From Leucobacter sp. Ag1 (GTDB taxonomy: Bacteria; Actinomycetota; Actinomycetes; Actinomycetales; Microbacteriaceae), in NCBI RefSeq assembly GCF_000980875.1, contig NZ_LAYO01000093.1, forward strand, positions 1-63,227: DNA of 63,227 nucleotides. Direction: 5' to 3'. The translations under genes and the position numbers were made by a program. Positions 33,841 to 42,974 of the stretch are shown here, one piece after another. Below the pieces are notes generated by a model, which worked only from the letters and a program-made list of their open reading frames with translations, did no database searches and was not told the DNA's origin. Positions within the stretch are counted from its first letter, which is position 1. Every line of letters begins with the position of its first letter.

Positions 33841-33852
33841 ACGGAGTCCGCC

Positions 33853-34500
33853 ATGCCTGAGCAGAATCCGGCCGGTCGCATCGTGATCGACCTCTTCACC
33901 ACCCTCGACGGAGTCGCCCAGGCTCCGGGCGGGCCCGACGAGGATCCGAGCGGCGGCTTCCGCTTCGGCGGTTGGCAGGCGCCGTTCGCCGACGACCTGG
34001 CCGGCCGCACGATCCTGGACGGGATCCGGAACATGGACGCGCTGCTCCTGGGCCGCCGCACCGCCGACATCTTCACCGCCTACTGGCCGCTGCACGACGA
34101 CACCGAGATCGGGAGGATCCTCAACTCCCTCCCGAAGTACATCGCTTCACGGGATCCGGGGACGCGGCTCGATTGGGACGGCAGCACTCGGATCGGGGAC
34201 GACCTCGAGAGCGAGATCGCGGCGCTGCGCGCCCGGCACCGCGAAACGCACGTGATCGGCAGCATCGACCTGGCGCAGACCCTGTTCGCGGAGCGGCTCT
34301 TCGACGAACTGCGGCTCTGGGTCTACCCCGTCGTTCTCGGGGAAGGACGCCGCGTGTTCCCCGATGGCGCCGCGCCCCGCAATCTCCGGCTCGTCGAACC
34401 GCCGGTCTCGGGGAGCGCCGGTGCCCTCCTGCTGCGCTACGCGCCGCTCCCCGGGGAGCCCGCGATCGGAATCATGAGCGCTTCCGACTCGCCCGAGTAG
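33853..34500 (+). CDS. Dihydrofolate reductase-fold (RibD C-terminal-like) protein
   Basis: 215 residues. The DHFR/RibD-C family pattern is clear: IDLFTTLDGVAQAPGG at the start, DALLLGRRTADIF, THVIGSIDLAQTLF and a late LWVYPVVLGEGRRVFPDG. Members use NAD(P)H, but most of this YyaP/YwjB-type subgroup have no proven substrate. It sits 12 nt downstream of the hxlR gene, so it is probably controlled with it. Confidence 0.9.
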   Translation: MPEQNPAGRIVIDLFTTLDGVAQAPGGPDEDPSGGFRFGGWQAPFADDLAGRTILDGIRNMDALLLGRRTADIFTAYWPLHDDTEIGRILNSLPKYIASRDPGTRLDWDGSTRIGDDLESEIAALRARHRETHVIGSIDLAQTLFAERLFDELRLWVYPVVLGEGRRVFPDGAAPRNLRLVEPPVSGSAGALLLRYAPLPGEPAIGIMSASDSPE

Positions 34501-34626
34501 CCGGATCGTCCTACACAGCTCGGGTCCGGCACGAGTTCTCCACAGATTGCATTCGGCGGCCGCAAGGCGCGCCGAACGCGCCTAGCCTGGCTGGTATCCA
34601 CCCATCCGACCGACCGAGGAGGCAGT

Positions 34627-35160
34627 TTGGAGCTCAGCGCGCTCGTCACCGTCCTCGTCGGCTTCGTGACGCTCGGCGCCACCCTCGGCGGCATGATCCT
34701 GACGACCAGCCGACGCTCGGAGGGGCGCCTCACCCATCGCATCGACGGTCTGGAGCACCGCATCGACGCGGTCGGAACCGCCCTCACCAACCGCATCGAT
34801 GCAGTCGAGACGAAGCTCACCAAGCGGATCGACCAGGTCGAATCCCAGCTCGGCAAACGAATCGACGCGGTCGACGCGAAACTCAACAAACGGATCGACC
34901 AGGTCGAGACGAAACTCGGCGACCGGATCGACCAGGTCGAGACTCAGCTCGGCAAGCGGATCGACCAGGTCGAATCCCAGCTCGGCAAACGAATCGACGC
35001 GGTCGACGCGAAACTCTCCAAGCGAATCGACCGAGCGGAGAATCGCTTCGGGGCGCGCTTCGACCGGGTCGACGATCGACTGTTCGCCCTGGCGACCCAC
35101 ACGGGACCCCTCGACTTCTCCCACCCGGAGCAGTTAGGACCGAAACCGCGATCCGCATAG
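34627..35160 (+). CDS. Membrane-anchored 11-residue-repeat coiled-coil protein
   Basis: 177 residues from a TTG with GAGGAGG 5 nt upstream. One N-terminal helix (about 5-27), then from about residue 38 to 150 ten near-perfect 11-residue units of the form RIDxVxxxLxK, and a short unrelated tail. Hendecad spacing gives a nearly straight or slightly right-handed coiled coil, probably an oligomeric stalk standing on the membrane. The DNA copies are so alike that recent unit duplication is clear. No partner is obvious: the neighbours are a reductase and a TfoX-like gene. Function unknown. Confidence 0.8.
   Translation: MELSALVTVLVGFVTLGATLGGMILTTSRRSEGRLTHRIDGLEHRIDAVGTALTNRIDAVETKLTKRIDQVESQLGKRIDAVDAKLNKRIDQVETKLGDRIDQVETQLGKRIDQVESQLGKRIDAVDAKLSKRIDRAENRFGARFDRVDDRLFALATHTGPLDFSHPEQLGPKPRSA
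34821..35016 (+). repeat. 33-bp coding repeats including a 64-bp exact duplication
   Basis: 34821-34884 and 34953-35016 are identical, 132 bp (four 33-bp units) apart, inside the coiled-coil gene. In-frame gain or loss of 33-bp units would keep the reading frame. Confidence 0.95.
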
Positions 35161-35172
35161 GCGGCGGACCGC

Positions 35173-35532
35173 TCAGCGCTTCGCCCGAGACGGCTTCGGC
35201 GCCTTCGGTGGAAGCGTCGCGACGTGGGCCAGCGCCCGCCCGATCCACTCCGCCGCATCCGCGTCCGCCGGCAACGTCAGGTACCCGCCCATCGGCCGCT
35301 CGACCGGCCCGAACGGCCCGCCACCGGACGCGGCCAGCACCGCCGCGTCCGGTTCGGCGAGCTTCACACCGAGATCGGGCCCGAACAGCCCCGCGAACAT
35401 GTTGCCGTTCACGAACGCCCCGAGCTGGCCGAACATCGGCTTCACCTCCACCTCGGGAGCACTCGCGCCCACCTCCGCGATCAGATCGCGGAAGCGCTGC
35501 TTCTGATCCTCGGAGGCCTTCGGCATCTGCAT
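35173..35532 (-). CDS. TfoX N-terminal-domain protein
   Basis: 119 residues. It contains the TfoX-N motif set (VKPMFGQLGAFVNGNMFAGLFGPDLGVKL) and ends in a Lys/Arg/Pro-rich tail. Only the N-terminal TfoX domain is present; such stand-alone proteins are common in actinobacteria and are not shown to control competence. It is 34 nt downstream of the DUF2853 gene in the same direction. Confidence 0.88.
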   Translation of the reverse strand: MQMPKASEDQKQRFRDLIAEVGASAPEVEVKPMFGQLGAFVNGNMFAGLFGPDLGVKLAEPDAAVLAASGGGPFGPVERPMGGYLTLPADADAAEWIGRALAHVATLPPKAPKPSRAKR

Positions 35533-35566
35533 CTCGGATCCGCCCCTCGGCGCGCTCGACGCCGGC

Positions 35567-35878
35567 TCAGCCGCCGAAGACGGAGAGCTTGCCGTAGTGC
35601 TGCGCGAGCAGGTAGTAGACGGTGAGCCGCTGCTTGTGGCCGGGCACCTGCTCCCCCACCTTCGCGATCGCCGCGTCGATGTCGGCGTCGGAATCAGCGA
35701 CCCCGAGCTTGCCCTTCACGAAGCTGTCCCGCACCGTCTTCAGCTCCGCCGGATCACTGAAGGAGACCTGGCGCGCATCGGCGTCGCGCAGCGCGAGCGC
35801 ATACGTCTTCTCCATCGCGGCGACCACCGACTCCTCGGCCTGCGGGGCGTACTTCCTGATGTCTTCCAGAGCGCTCAT
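35567..35878 (-). CDS. DUF2853-family small protein
   Basis: 103 residues from the ATG at 35878 (MSALEDIRKYAP); an ATG two codons upstream is also possible after the AAGGAT site. All-helical, soluble, with the DUF2853 ending VYYLLAQHYGKLSVFGG. No function is known for the family. Confidence 0.82.
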   Translation of the reverse strand: MSALEDIRKYAPQAEESVVAAMEKTYALALRDADARQVSFSDPAELKTVRDSFVKGKLGVADSDADIDAAIAKVGEQVPGHKQRLTVYYLLAQHYGKLSVFGG

Positions 35879-35992
35879 CTGCATTGATCCTTTCGGGACT
35901 CTCGACCCGGAGCGGGCCTGGCATCATTCTGTCCCCAGGTCGCGCCCGCGTCGAGAGTCGGATCTGAGAATTCACCGACCGCCCGCGAACGA

Positions 35993-36028
35993 CGACGGGC
36001 CCCGAAGCCGAAGCTCCGGGGCCCGTCG
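35993..36028 (-). terminator. Hairpin terminator after the class III aminotransferase gene
   Basis: 12-bp perfect stem (35993-36004 with 36017-36028) and a 12-nt loop, 19 nt after the aminotransferase stop. No T tract follows. Confidence 0.65.
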
Positions 36029-36046
36029 CACGAACGGTCGCTCGGA

Positions 36047-37411
36047 TCAGGCCGCGACGAACCCGTCGGCGACGTCGAGCGCCGCATCGATGATGTCGAG
36101 ACCCCGGACCAGGTCCTCCTCGCTGATGACGAGCGGCGGCGCGATCTGCAGGCGGTTGCCCGCAGCGAACGGCCACAGGCCCGCGTTCTTGCAGGCCGCG
36201 ATGACCGCGTTGTATCCGTCGCCCTCGAGCGGAGCGCGCGTGCCGCGGTCGGTGACGAGCTCGAGCGCCCAGAACAGTCCGGTACCGCGCACCTCGCCGA
36301 TCGACGGGTGCTTCTCGGCGAGCTCGCGCAGGCGGGGCTCGACAACCCGAGCGCCCAGGTCGCGCACGCGCTCGATGATCCCCTCCTCCTCGAAGATGTC
36401 GAAGGTGGCGACGCCCGCGGCGCAGCCCAGGGGGTGACCGCTGTAGGTGAGGCCGCCGGGGAACGGCTTCTCGACGAAACTGTTGTGGATCTCCTCGGAG
36501 ATCACGACGCCGCCGAGCGGCACGTAGCCCGAGTTGACGCCCTTCGCGAAGCTCACGAGATCGGGCTTCACGTCGAACGCCTGGTAGGCGAACCACTCGC
36601 CCGTGCGCCCGAAGCCCGCCATGACCTCGTCGCAGATCAGGACGATGCCGTACTTGTCGCAGAGCGCGCGCACACCGGCGAGGTAGCCGGGCGGCGGGAC
36701 GAAGATGCCGTTGGTGCCGGTGACCGTCTCGAGGATGATCGCGGCGATCGTCGCCGGGCCCTCGAGCTGGATCGTGTGCTCCAGGTGGGTGAGCGCACGC
36801 TCGGCCTCCTGCTCCGGGGTCTCCGCGTAGAACTCGGAACGGTACTGGTAGGGGCCGAAGAAATGCACGACGCCTGCGTCGGGGGTGCCGTTCGCCCAGC
36901 GGCGCGATTCGCCGGTCAGCGTGATCGCCGTCGCGGTGGAGCCGTGGTACGAGCGGAACCGGGCGAGCACCTTCTGACGGCCGGTGTGCTGACGGGCCAT
37001 GCGCACCGCGTACTCGTTGGCCTCGGCGCCGCCGTTGGTGAAGAACACCGAGCGGGCGCCGTCGAAGCTGCGCTCGACGATGCGCTTCGCGAGCTCGCCC
37101 CGCACATCGTTCGCCATCGCGGGCTGGATCGTCGCCAGGCGACCGGCCTGCTCCTGGATCGCCTTCACGAGACCCGGGTGCTGGTGCCCGAGGTTCAGGT
37201 TGACGAGCTGCGAGGAGAAGTCGAGGTACTCCTTGCCGTCGTAGTCCCAGAAGCGCACGCCCTCGCCCTTGGCGACGGGGATCGGGTCGATCTTGCCCTG
37301 CGCCGACCAGGAGTGGAAGACGTACTGGCGGTCGTTCGCGCGCACCTCGCGCTGGGCGTCGGAGTCGCCGAAGCTCTGCTCGGCGCCGTTCTGGTCGATG
37401 AAGTCGCTCAT
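36047..37411 (-). CDS. Class III PLP-dependent aminotransferase (omega-amino acid:pyruvate type)
   Basis: 454 residues. Class III motifs in order: FTNGGAEANEYAVRMAR, RSYHGSTATAITLTG, ILETVTGTNGIFVPPPGYL, the CDEVMAGFGRTGEWFA PLP-ring region, Lys290 in SFAKGVNSGY, and the GGLTYSGHPLGCAA motif. Members convert beta-alanine, GABA, taurine or polyamine-derived omega-amines with pyruvate or 2-oxoglutarate; which one is not decidable here. A PucR-type regulator is divergent from it, as in many nitrogen-compound degradation loci. The ATG at 37411 is chosen because upstream codons are low-complexity. Confidence 0.92.
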   Translation of the reverse strand: MSDFIDQNGAEQSFGDSDAQREVRANDRQYVFHSWSAQGKIDPIPVAKGEGVRFWDYDGKEYLDFSSQLVNLNLGHQHPGLVKAIQEQAGRLATIQPAMANDVRGELAKRIVERSFDGARSVFFTNGGAEANEYAVRMARQHTGRQKVLARFRSYHGSTATAITLTGESRRWANGTPDAGVVHFFGPYQYRSEFYAETPEQEAERALTHLEHTIQLEGPATIAAIILETVTGTNGIFVPPPGYLAGVRALCDKYGIVLICDEVMAGFGRTGEWFAYQAFDVKPDLVSFAKGVNSGYVPLGGVVISEEIHNSFVEKPFPGGLTYSGHPLGCAAGVATFDIFEEEGIIERVRDLGARVVEPRLRELAEKHPSIGEVRGTGLFWALELVTDRGTRAPLEGDGYNAVIAACKNAGLWPFAAGNRLQIAPPLVISEEDLVRGLDIIDAALDVADGFVAA

Positions 37412-37509
37412 GGGTTCTGCTCCGGATCCTCTTCTTCGTGGTGTCTCGCTGCGGGAAGCGGGCCGCGCCGACTGCACGGCCATCGCATCCGCGCCGCCTC
37501 GGGCAGTTT

Positions 37510-37616
37510 GTTCGACCTCGAACGCGGCGCACTGTCACCAGTATTTCAGGGAGGATCATCGCTGGAATCACGCAAAGCGACCGCACTTCTCAAGCCGACC
37601 GGACACTCTGTATGAT
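37510..37616. promoter_or_regulatory. Shared control region between aminotransferase and pucR: palindrome and pucR promoter
   Basis: The palindrome GTTCGACCTCGAAC (37510-37523) is a candidate PucR site. On the plus strand TTCTCA (37587-37592), 18 bp, then TATGAT (37611-37616) makes a reasonable promoter for pucR. A small CGCCCC-GTTC-GGGGCG hairpin lies in the pucR leader (37625-37640). Confidence 0.5.
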
Positions 37617-37666
37617 AGCCGCGTCGCCCCGTTCGGGGCGGAGTCCTGGAGCGAGCGGAGCACACC

Positions 37667-39391
37667 ATGGCCGACCCCCTCGAACGCCCCCCGCTGCCGA
37701 GCGTGCGCTCGGTACTCGCCCTCCCCGAGCTCACCGACGGACGCCTCGAGCTGATCGCCGGGCGCGGCGGGCTCGACCGCGAGGTGCGCTGGGCCCACGT
37801 GGTCGCCGGCAGCGGCGCCGATGGCGGCGCCTCGCTGCTCGACGGGGGCGAGCTCGTCCTCACCACGGGGGCGGGCTGGCCCCGCGACGAAGTCGGCCTG
37901 GCCCGTATCGCCGAGGCCCTCGTCGCCGCCGACGTCGCCGCGATCGTGCTGGAACTCGGCGTCCACTTCGCCGAGGCCCCGGCACCGCTCGTCGCCGCGT
38001 GCGAGCGCGACGGGATCCCCCTCGCCGTGCTGCGTCGCGAGGTCCGCTTCGTCCAGATCACCCAGCGCGTGCACCAGCGGATCCTCGCTGCTCAGAACGA
38101 GGCGCTGCGCGCTCGAGCGCAGGTGCACGACATGCTCACGGAGCTCGGACTCAACCGCAGCCCCGTCGACTACGTGATCGAGCGGCTCGCCGAGACCATC
38201 GGCGCCCCGGTCGTGCTCGAGGACTCCGCGCACCGGGTCGTCGCGTGGTCGGGGCCGGGGCACCCGCCCGAGGAGGTCCTGTCGGCCTGGGTCGCATCGG
38301 ACGGACGCGGATTCGAGCTGCCGGCGAGCTGGGTCCGAGTGCCCGTCGAGGCCCGGGGCAGCCGCTGGGGGTTCCTCACCGCGCTCCCCGGCGCGCCGCA
38401 CCCCGCAGGCCGGCGCACAGTGCTCGAGCTGGGCGCGTTCGCCCTCGCGCTCGGGCGCCTGGCCGATTCCGACGGCGACGCCTGGGTGCGGTTCTCATCG
38501 AAGCGGCTCGTCGGTGCGCTGCTCGGCGGCAGATACCGGCACGAGACCGAGCTCGCGGCGCAGCTCGCGGCCGGCGGGCTACCCGTCGCGGGCCGGGTGA
38601 CCGTCGGTGTCACGCTCCGCGGCGCCGGTGATTTCGGCGGGCCCGCCGCCAAGGAGCGCTCGGTGCTGGAATCGGCCCTGCGCCGGGCCATCGCGCCCGA
38701 GGGGCGAGCGCTCATCGCGGTCGACGACGGCGAGCTGTCCACGTTCGGCCCCGGCACGCCAGGCGGCGGGCCGGGCGACGCCGGGGTGCGGGGAGCGAGC
38801 GGTGAGCGCCCCGTGCTTCTCGCCCTCCTGTCCTTCCCCGACGGCGACGCCCGGGTCGCCCCGACCGGGGACCGCGGGATCGCCTCGCCCCTGGCCGCTC
38901 GGCTCGCCCGCGAGATCGATGCCCTCGCGCCCGCCGCCACACCGGCGGGCTGGCGCGCGCACCTCGGCCTCGGGGTTCCCGCCCGGCGCCTGCGCGGCGC
39001 CATCTCATCGCTCGAGACGGTGCGCGCGGTCGGGATCCTGCCCGCGGCCACCCGCGCGGGTCGGGTCAGCGTGCAGCAGGCCGAGCGCCAACCGCTCGCG
39101 TTCCTCGTGCGCGAGCTGTCGGGCACCCCCGAGGTGCAGGAGTTCGCGAGCGACGTGCTGTCGCCCCTCGTCGAGTACGACCGCGAGCACCACGGCGATC
39201 TGGTGCGCGTGCTCGACGCCGTGACGGCGCACCCTGCGAACCGCTCGCTCGCGGCGCAGCGGGCGCGGCTCTCGCGCTCGGTGTTCTACCAGCGGATCGC
39301 GCTCATCGAGGAGCTCCTGGGCGTCGACCTGACCGACGGCATGACCGTCGCGACGCTCACGGTCGCGCTGCTCGCCAGCCGCGAACGGTAG
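37667..39391 (+). CDS. PucR-family transcriptional regulator
   Basis: 574 residues. N-terminal PucR ligand domain (about 12-135: LPSVRSVLALPELTDGRLELIAG, GGELVLTTGAGWP), a middle GGDEF-like/CdaR segment, and the C-terminal PucR helix-turn-helix (VLDAVTAHPANRSLAAQRARLSRSVFYQRIALIEELLGVDL). Such proteins activate purine, amino acid or amine catabolism. Divergent from the class III aminotransferase, which is its likely target through the 37510 palindrome. Confidence 0.92.
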   Translation: MADPLERPPLPSVRSVLALPELTDGRLELIAGRGGLDREVRWAHVVAGSGADGGASLLDGGELVLTTGAGWPRDEVGLARIAEALVAADVAAIVLELGVHFAEAPAPLVAACERDGIPLAVLRREVRFVQITQRVHQRILAAQNEALRARAQVHDMLTELGLNRSPVDYVIERLAETIGAPVVLEDSAHRVVAWSGPGHPPEEVLSAWVASDGRGFELPASWVRVPVEARGSRWGFLTALPGAPHPAGRRTVLELGAFALALGRLADSDGDAWVRFSSKRLVGALLGGRYRHETELAAQLAAGGLPVAGRVTVGVTLRGAGDFGGPAAKERSVLESALRRAIAPEGRALIAVDDGELSTFGPGTPGGGPGDAGVRGASGERPVLLALLSFPDGDARVAPTGDRGIASPLAARLAREIDALAPAATPAGWRAHLGLGVPARRLRGAISSLETVRAVGILPAATRAGRVSVQQAERQPLAFLVRELSGTPEVQEFASDVLSPLVEYDREHHGDLVRVLDAVTAHPANRSLAAQRARLSRSVFYQRIALIEELLGVDLTDGMTVATLTVALLASRER

Positions 39392-39427
39392 CGCTCCCGC
39401 CCCCGGTCGAGGAACGGGCTGCCGAGC

Positions 39428-40084
39428 CTATGCTGCGCGGTTCCAGAGCGACGGGTAGTCGTGCCCGAGCTCGCGCACGAGGCGCCGGAACGCCGGCAGC
39501 GAGAGTCCGATCACGCAGCTGGTCGCGCCCTCGACCCGCTCGATGAAGGCCCCGGCGAGGCCGTCGATCGCGAATCCGCCGGCGAGTTCCAGCGGCTCGC
39601 CCGTCGCGACGTACGCTTCGAGCTCCGCGTCGGTGACGTCGGCGGCCAGCGACACCGTCGCGGTGTCGACGGCGCCCGCCGCCCCGCGCGGGGATCCGTC
39701 GGCCGCGACGTCGACGAGCCAGTGCCCCGAGTGCAGCACTCCGCTGCGGCCGCGGTGCTGCTTGGCGCGCGCGAGCGCCACCTCGGGCAGGTGCGGCTTG
39801 CCGAGGATCTGCTCGTCGATGAGGAACGCCGAGTCGCCGCCGAGCACGAGTCCACCGCCGAGCTCCGCGATCTCGGCGGCGTGCCGGCGCACCACGTCCT
39901 CGGCCTTCAACCGCCCGAGGTACTCGACGAGCTCGGGCGCGGTGAGCGCCCGCCCCAGCTCCGCCTCGCGCGCGACGACCTCGGCCTCCTCGTCGACCTG
40001 CGGCGAGAAGCAGACCGGCTCGATGCCGGCGGCGCGCAGCACCGAGAGACGGGCGGGCGAGGTCGAGGCGAGGATCAGACGCAT
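39428..40084 (-). CDS. Maf-family nucleoside triphosphate pyrophosphatase
   Basis: 218 residues. It begins with the Maf signature RLILASTSPARLSVLRAAGI, then EYLGRLKAEDV and GGDSAFLIDEQILGKP, and ends FIERVEGATSCVIGLSLP. Maf enzymes cut non-canonical or methylated NTPs to NMP and pyrophosphate, cleaning the nucleotide pool. It stands alone, 9 nt upstream (in the reading direction of the neighbour) of the ABC-2 permease stop region, reading the same way. Confidence 0.95.
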   Translation of the reverse strand: MRLILASTSPARLSVLRAAGIEPVCFSPQVDEEAEVVAREAELGRALTAPELVEYLGRLKAEDVVRRHAAEIAELGGGLVLGGDSAFLIDEQILGKPHLPEVALARAKQHRGRSGVLHSGHWLVDVAADGSPRGAAGAVDTATVSLAADVTDAELEAYVATGEPLELAGGFAIDGLAGAFIERVEGATSCVIGLSLPAFRRLVRELGHDYPSLWNRAA

Positions 40085-40093
40085 GCCGCGAGT

Positions 40094-40828
40094 TTACGGC
40101 GTCCGCCTCCGCAGGGTCGCTGCGGCGAGCGCGAGGGCGACCACCGAGACCGCCGCGATCACGATCAGCGGCCCCCAGAGCGTCCAGTCCTCGTCGCCCT
40201 TCGTGACGGCGGTGACCGCGTCGATCGCGTAGCTGAGCGGGAGCCAGTCGGAGATGGCGTGGAGCACGTCGGGCATCTGATCGCGCGGCATGAACAACCC
40301 GCCGAGCAGGATCTGCGGGAACACGAGCACGGGCATGAACTGCACGGCCTGGAACTCGGTGCGGGCGAACGCGCTGGCGAGCAGGCCGAGCGCGGTACCG
40401 AGCAGGGCGTCGAGCACGGCGACGAGACCCAGCTGCCAGACGGGGCCGGTCGTGCTGAGGCCGCAGACGATCACGGCGAAACCGACGGTGATCACGGCCT
40501 GCAGGGTGGCGGCGAGGCCGAAGGCGAGCGCGTAGCCGACGATGAAGTCGGCTTTGCCGAGCGGGGTCGTCATGAGCCGCTCGAGGGTGCCGGATCGTCG
40601 CTCGCGCAGCGTGGTGACGGAGGTGATGAGGAACATCAGGATGAACGGGAAGAGCGCGAGGATCGGTCCGCCGAGTCGGTCGAAGACGCCGGGCTGGTCG
40701 CTGAACAGCCAGGAGAAGAGCCCGACCAGCAGCGCCGGGGCGATGAGCACGAGCGCGACGGAGCGGGGGTCGTGAACGAGCTGACGCAGCACGCGCGCGG
40801 CGGTCGAGAGGGTGCGTGCGGGGTTCAC
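40094..40828 (-). CDS. ABC-2 type transporter permease
   Basis: 244 residues from the GTG at 40828. Six membrane helices in the ABC-2 arrangement; the family stretch TTLRERRSGTLERLMTTPLGKADFIVGY precedes helix 3 and LGGLFMPRDQMP lies before the last helix pair. Couples with the ATPase encoded upstream; stop and start overlap (GTGA). DrrB/NodJ-like exporters of this kind move drugs, lipids or sugars; the substrate is unknown. Confidence 0.9.
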   Translation of the reverse strand: MNPARTLSTAARVLRQLVHDPRSVALVLIAPALLVGLFSWLFSDQPGVFDRLGGPILALFPFILMFLITSVTTLRERRSGTLERLMTTPLGKADFIVGYALAFGLAATLQAVITVGFAVIVCGLSTTGPVWQLGLVAVLDALLGTALGLLASAFARTEFQAVQFMPVLVFPQILLGGLFMPRDQMPDVLHAISDWLPLSYAIDAVTAVTKGDEDWTLWGPLIVIAAVSVVALALAAATLRRRTP

Positions 40829-41592
40829 GGCGTCCGTCCTTCCCCGTCGGGCCGTGAAGGGCCCTCCGCGTCGGCCGCGATGACGGCGAGGAATGCGGAT
40901 TCCGGGTCCTCGGTCCCGGTGCGCCGCATGAGCGCGCCCGGGGTGGTGTGGGTCAGGATCCGCCCCTCGCGCATGAGGAGGAGGTCGTCGCAGCGGAGCG
41001 CCTCGTCCATGACGTGGCTGCTGACGAGCAGGGTCGTGCCCCCGTCGGCGAGGCGGTGGAACAGTTCCCAGAGCTCGGCGCGCAGCACGGGGTCTAGCCC
41101 GACGGTGGGCTCGTCGAGGACGAGCAGCTCGGGGGATCCGAGCAGGGCGGCCGCCAACGAGACCCGGTTGCGCTGTCCGCCGCTGAGCGCGTCCACTCGA
41201 CGGGAGGCCTCGGATTCCAGTCCGACGAGCGCGACGACCCGCTCCGGATCGTCGCGCGGGGCGCCGACGGCGCTGGCGAAGGCGCGGAGGTTCTGGCGCA
41301 CCGTGAGGTCGTCGTAGACGGAGGCCGCCTGGGTGGCGTAGGCGACCCGGCGGCGCAGCCCGCGGGAGCCGGCTGGCTCGCCCAGCACGCGCACGCTGCC
41401 GCTGACCCCGGCCTGCGCGCCGACGACCGTGCGCATGAGGGTCGACTTGCCGCATCCCGACGGCCCGAGGAGTCCGGTCACCCGTCCGGCCTGCACCAGG
41501 AGGTCGAGGTGCTCGATCACGGCCCGCCGCCCGCGACGCACGCCGAGCCCCCGGATCTCGATGGCCGCACCGGCCGGGGCGCTGGGCTTCAT
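40825..41592 (-). CDS. ABC transporter ATP-binding protein
   Basis: 255 residues. Walker A GPSGCGKST, Q-loop in YATQAASVYDDLTV, signature LSGGQRNRV, Walker B LLVLDEPTVGLDP, and the H-loop His in SSHVMDE, all intact. DrrA-like single-domain ATPase working with the ABC-2 permease encoded next. The ATG at 41592 gives MKPSAPAGAAIEIRGLG; longer frames run into the divergent methyltransferase gene. Confidence 0.94.
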   Translation of the reverse strand: MKPSAPAGAAIEIRGLGVRRGRRAVIEHLDLLVQAGRVTGLLGPSGCGKSTLMRTVVGAQAGVSGSVRVLGEPAGSRGLRRRVAYATQAASVYDDLTVRQNLRAFASAVGAPRDDPERVVALVGLESEASRRVDALSGGQRNRVSLAAALLGSPELLVLDEPTVGLDPVLRAELWELFHRLADGGTTLLVSSHVMDEALRCDDLLLMREGRILTHTTPGALMRRTGTEDPESAFLAVIAADAEGPSRPDGEGRTP

Positions 41593-41680
41593 GGCCTCAG
41601 CGTAGACCCGGCGGGGCGATGGCGCGAGCCCCGCCGCCGATCCGTGCGCACCGGCGCAGGAGGGATGGGAGAATGGGTGC

Positions 41681-42958
41681 ATGGCGAATACCTCACCCCT
41701 GCAGCCCGGCGACGAGATCGAGCTCGAGATCACCAACATCGCGCACGGCGGGGTGAGCGTGGCCCGGCACGACGGCCGCGTCGTCTTCGTCGCCGACGCG
41801 ATCCCCGGCGAGCGCGTGCGTGCGCGCGTGACCGAGGCCCGCAAGAAGTCGTTCGCGCGCGCGGTCACCCTCGAGGTGCTCGAGGCGTCGCCCGACCGGC
41901 GCCCCCACGTCTGGCCCGAGGCCGCCCTGGAACGCGATCCCGAGGAGCGCGCCGGCGGCGCCGAGTTCGGCCACATCGCGCTCGAGCGCCAGCGCGCCCT
42001 CAAGGCGCAGGTGCTCGCCGAGTCCCTGCAGCGCTTCGCGGGCGTGGAACGCGACGTGACCGTCGAGGCGGCGCCCGGCGACGACGAGGCGAACGGTCTC
42101 GGCTGGCGCAGCCGCGTGCGCCTGCACGTGGACCCCGAGACCGGCGCCGTCGGCCCGTACGCGGCGCGCAGCCGGACCATCGTGCCCGTCGAGTCCCTGC
42201 CGCTCGCGGTCGAGGGCGTCAACATGATCGCCCCGCTCGACGAGCCGATGCACCACCTGGTGTCGATCGACCTGATCGCTCCCAGCGCCGACGATCCCCG
42301 CATGCTGATCACGGCGGAGGAGGACGTGGCCCGCGCCGGCGAGAACGACGCCGTGCGCGAGCTCGTCGGCGACCGCGAGTTCCTGGTGCGCGCCGGAGGG
42401 TTCTGGCAGGTGCACCGCGAAGCGCCCGAGGTGCTCTTCACCGCCGTGCGCGACGCGATCATCGCGCTCGACGAGGCCGGACGTGTCGATGCCGGCGCGG
42501 CGAACCTCGACCTCTTCGGGGGCGCGGGCCTGCTGGCCGCTGCGATGGCCGAGGCCGTCGGCCCCGCGCTCAAGGTGACCACGGTCGAGGCCGACCCCGG
42601 CGCGACCGACGATGCCGCCGAGAACCTCTCGGAGCTCGTCGGAGCGCTCGCGGTGACGGCCCGCGTCGATCGTTACCTCGCCGACCTGCTCGCCGCGCCC
42701 GCGGCGGTCCGCGACCGCTTCCGTCGCTCGACCGTGGTGCTCGATCCCCCGCGCTCGGGTGCGGGCGGAGCGGTGAGCCAGCAGCTCGGCGAGCTGGCGC
42801 CCGCGAACATCGTCTACGTGGCCTGCGACCCGGTCGCGCTGGCCCGCGATACCGCGACGCTGCTGGGCCTCGGCTACGAGCTGGGACCGGTGCGCGCGTT
42901 CGACCTGTTCCCGCACACGCACCACCTCGAGGCGCTCGCGGTCTTCACCCGGGTCTGA
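41681..42958 (+). CDS. TRAM-domain 23S rRNA/tRNA uracil-5-methyltransferase-like enzyme
   Basis: 425 residues. N-terminal TRAM domain (GDEIELEITNIAHGGVSVARHDGRVVFV), then an SAM methyltransferase domain with the loop NLDLFGGAGLLAAAM, the motif VVLDPPRSG and the catalytic Cys382 in YVACDPVALARD, ending FDLFPHTHHLEALAVF with the base Glu. These are the RlmD/RlmC/TrmA (RNA m5U) signatures. The four-Cys iron-sulfur cluster of RlmD is not seen. The RNA target is not decidable. Divergent from the ABC exporter. Confidence 0.92.
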   Translation: MANTSPLQPGDEIELEITNIAHGGVSVARHDGRVVFVADAIPGERVRARVTEARKKSFARAVTLEVLEASPDRRPHVWPEAALERDPEERAGGAEFGHIALERQRALKAQVLAESLQRFAGVERDVTVEAAPGDDEANGLGWRSRVRLHVDPETGAVGPYAARSRTIVPVESLPLAVEGVNMIAPLDEPMHHLVSIDLIAPSADDPRMLITAEEDVARAGENDAVRELVGDREFLVRAGGFWQVHREAPEVLFTAVRDAIIALDEAGRVDAGAANLDLFGGAGLLAAAMAEAVGPALKVTTVEADPGATDDAAENLSELVGALAVTARVDRYLADLLAAPAAVRDRFRRSTVVLDPPRSGAGGAVSQQLGELAPANIVYVACDPVALARDTATLLGLGYELGPVRAFDLFPHTHHLEALAVFTRV

Positions 42959-42974
42959 TCCGGGCCGAGCCGGC

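Noticed and set aside
34627-35160. CRISPR-like array from regular 33-bp repeats
   Set aside because: No unique spacers; repeats are in frame and code for a hendecad coiled coil.
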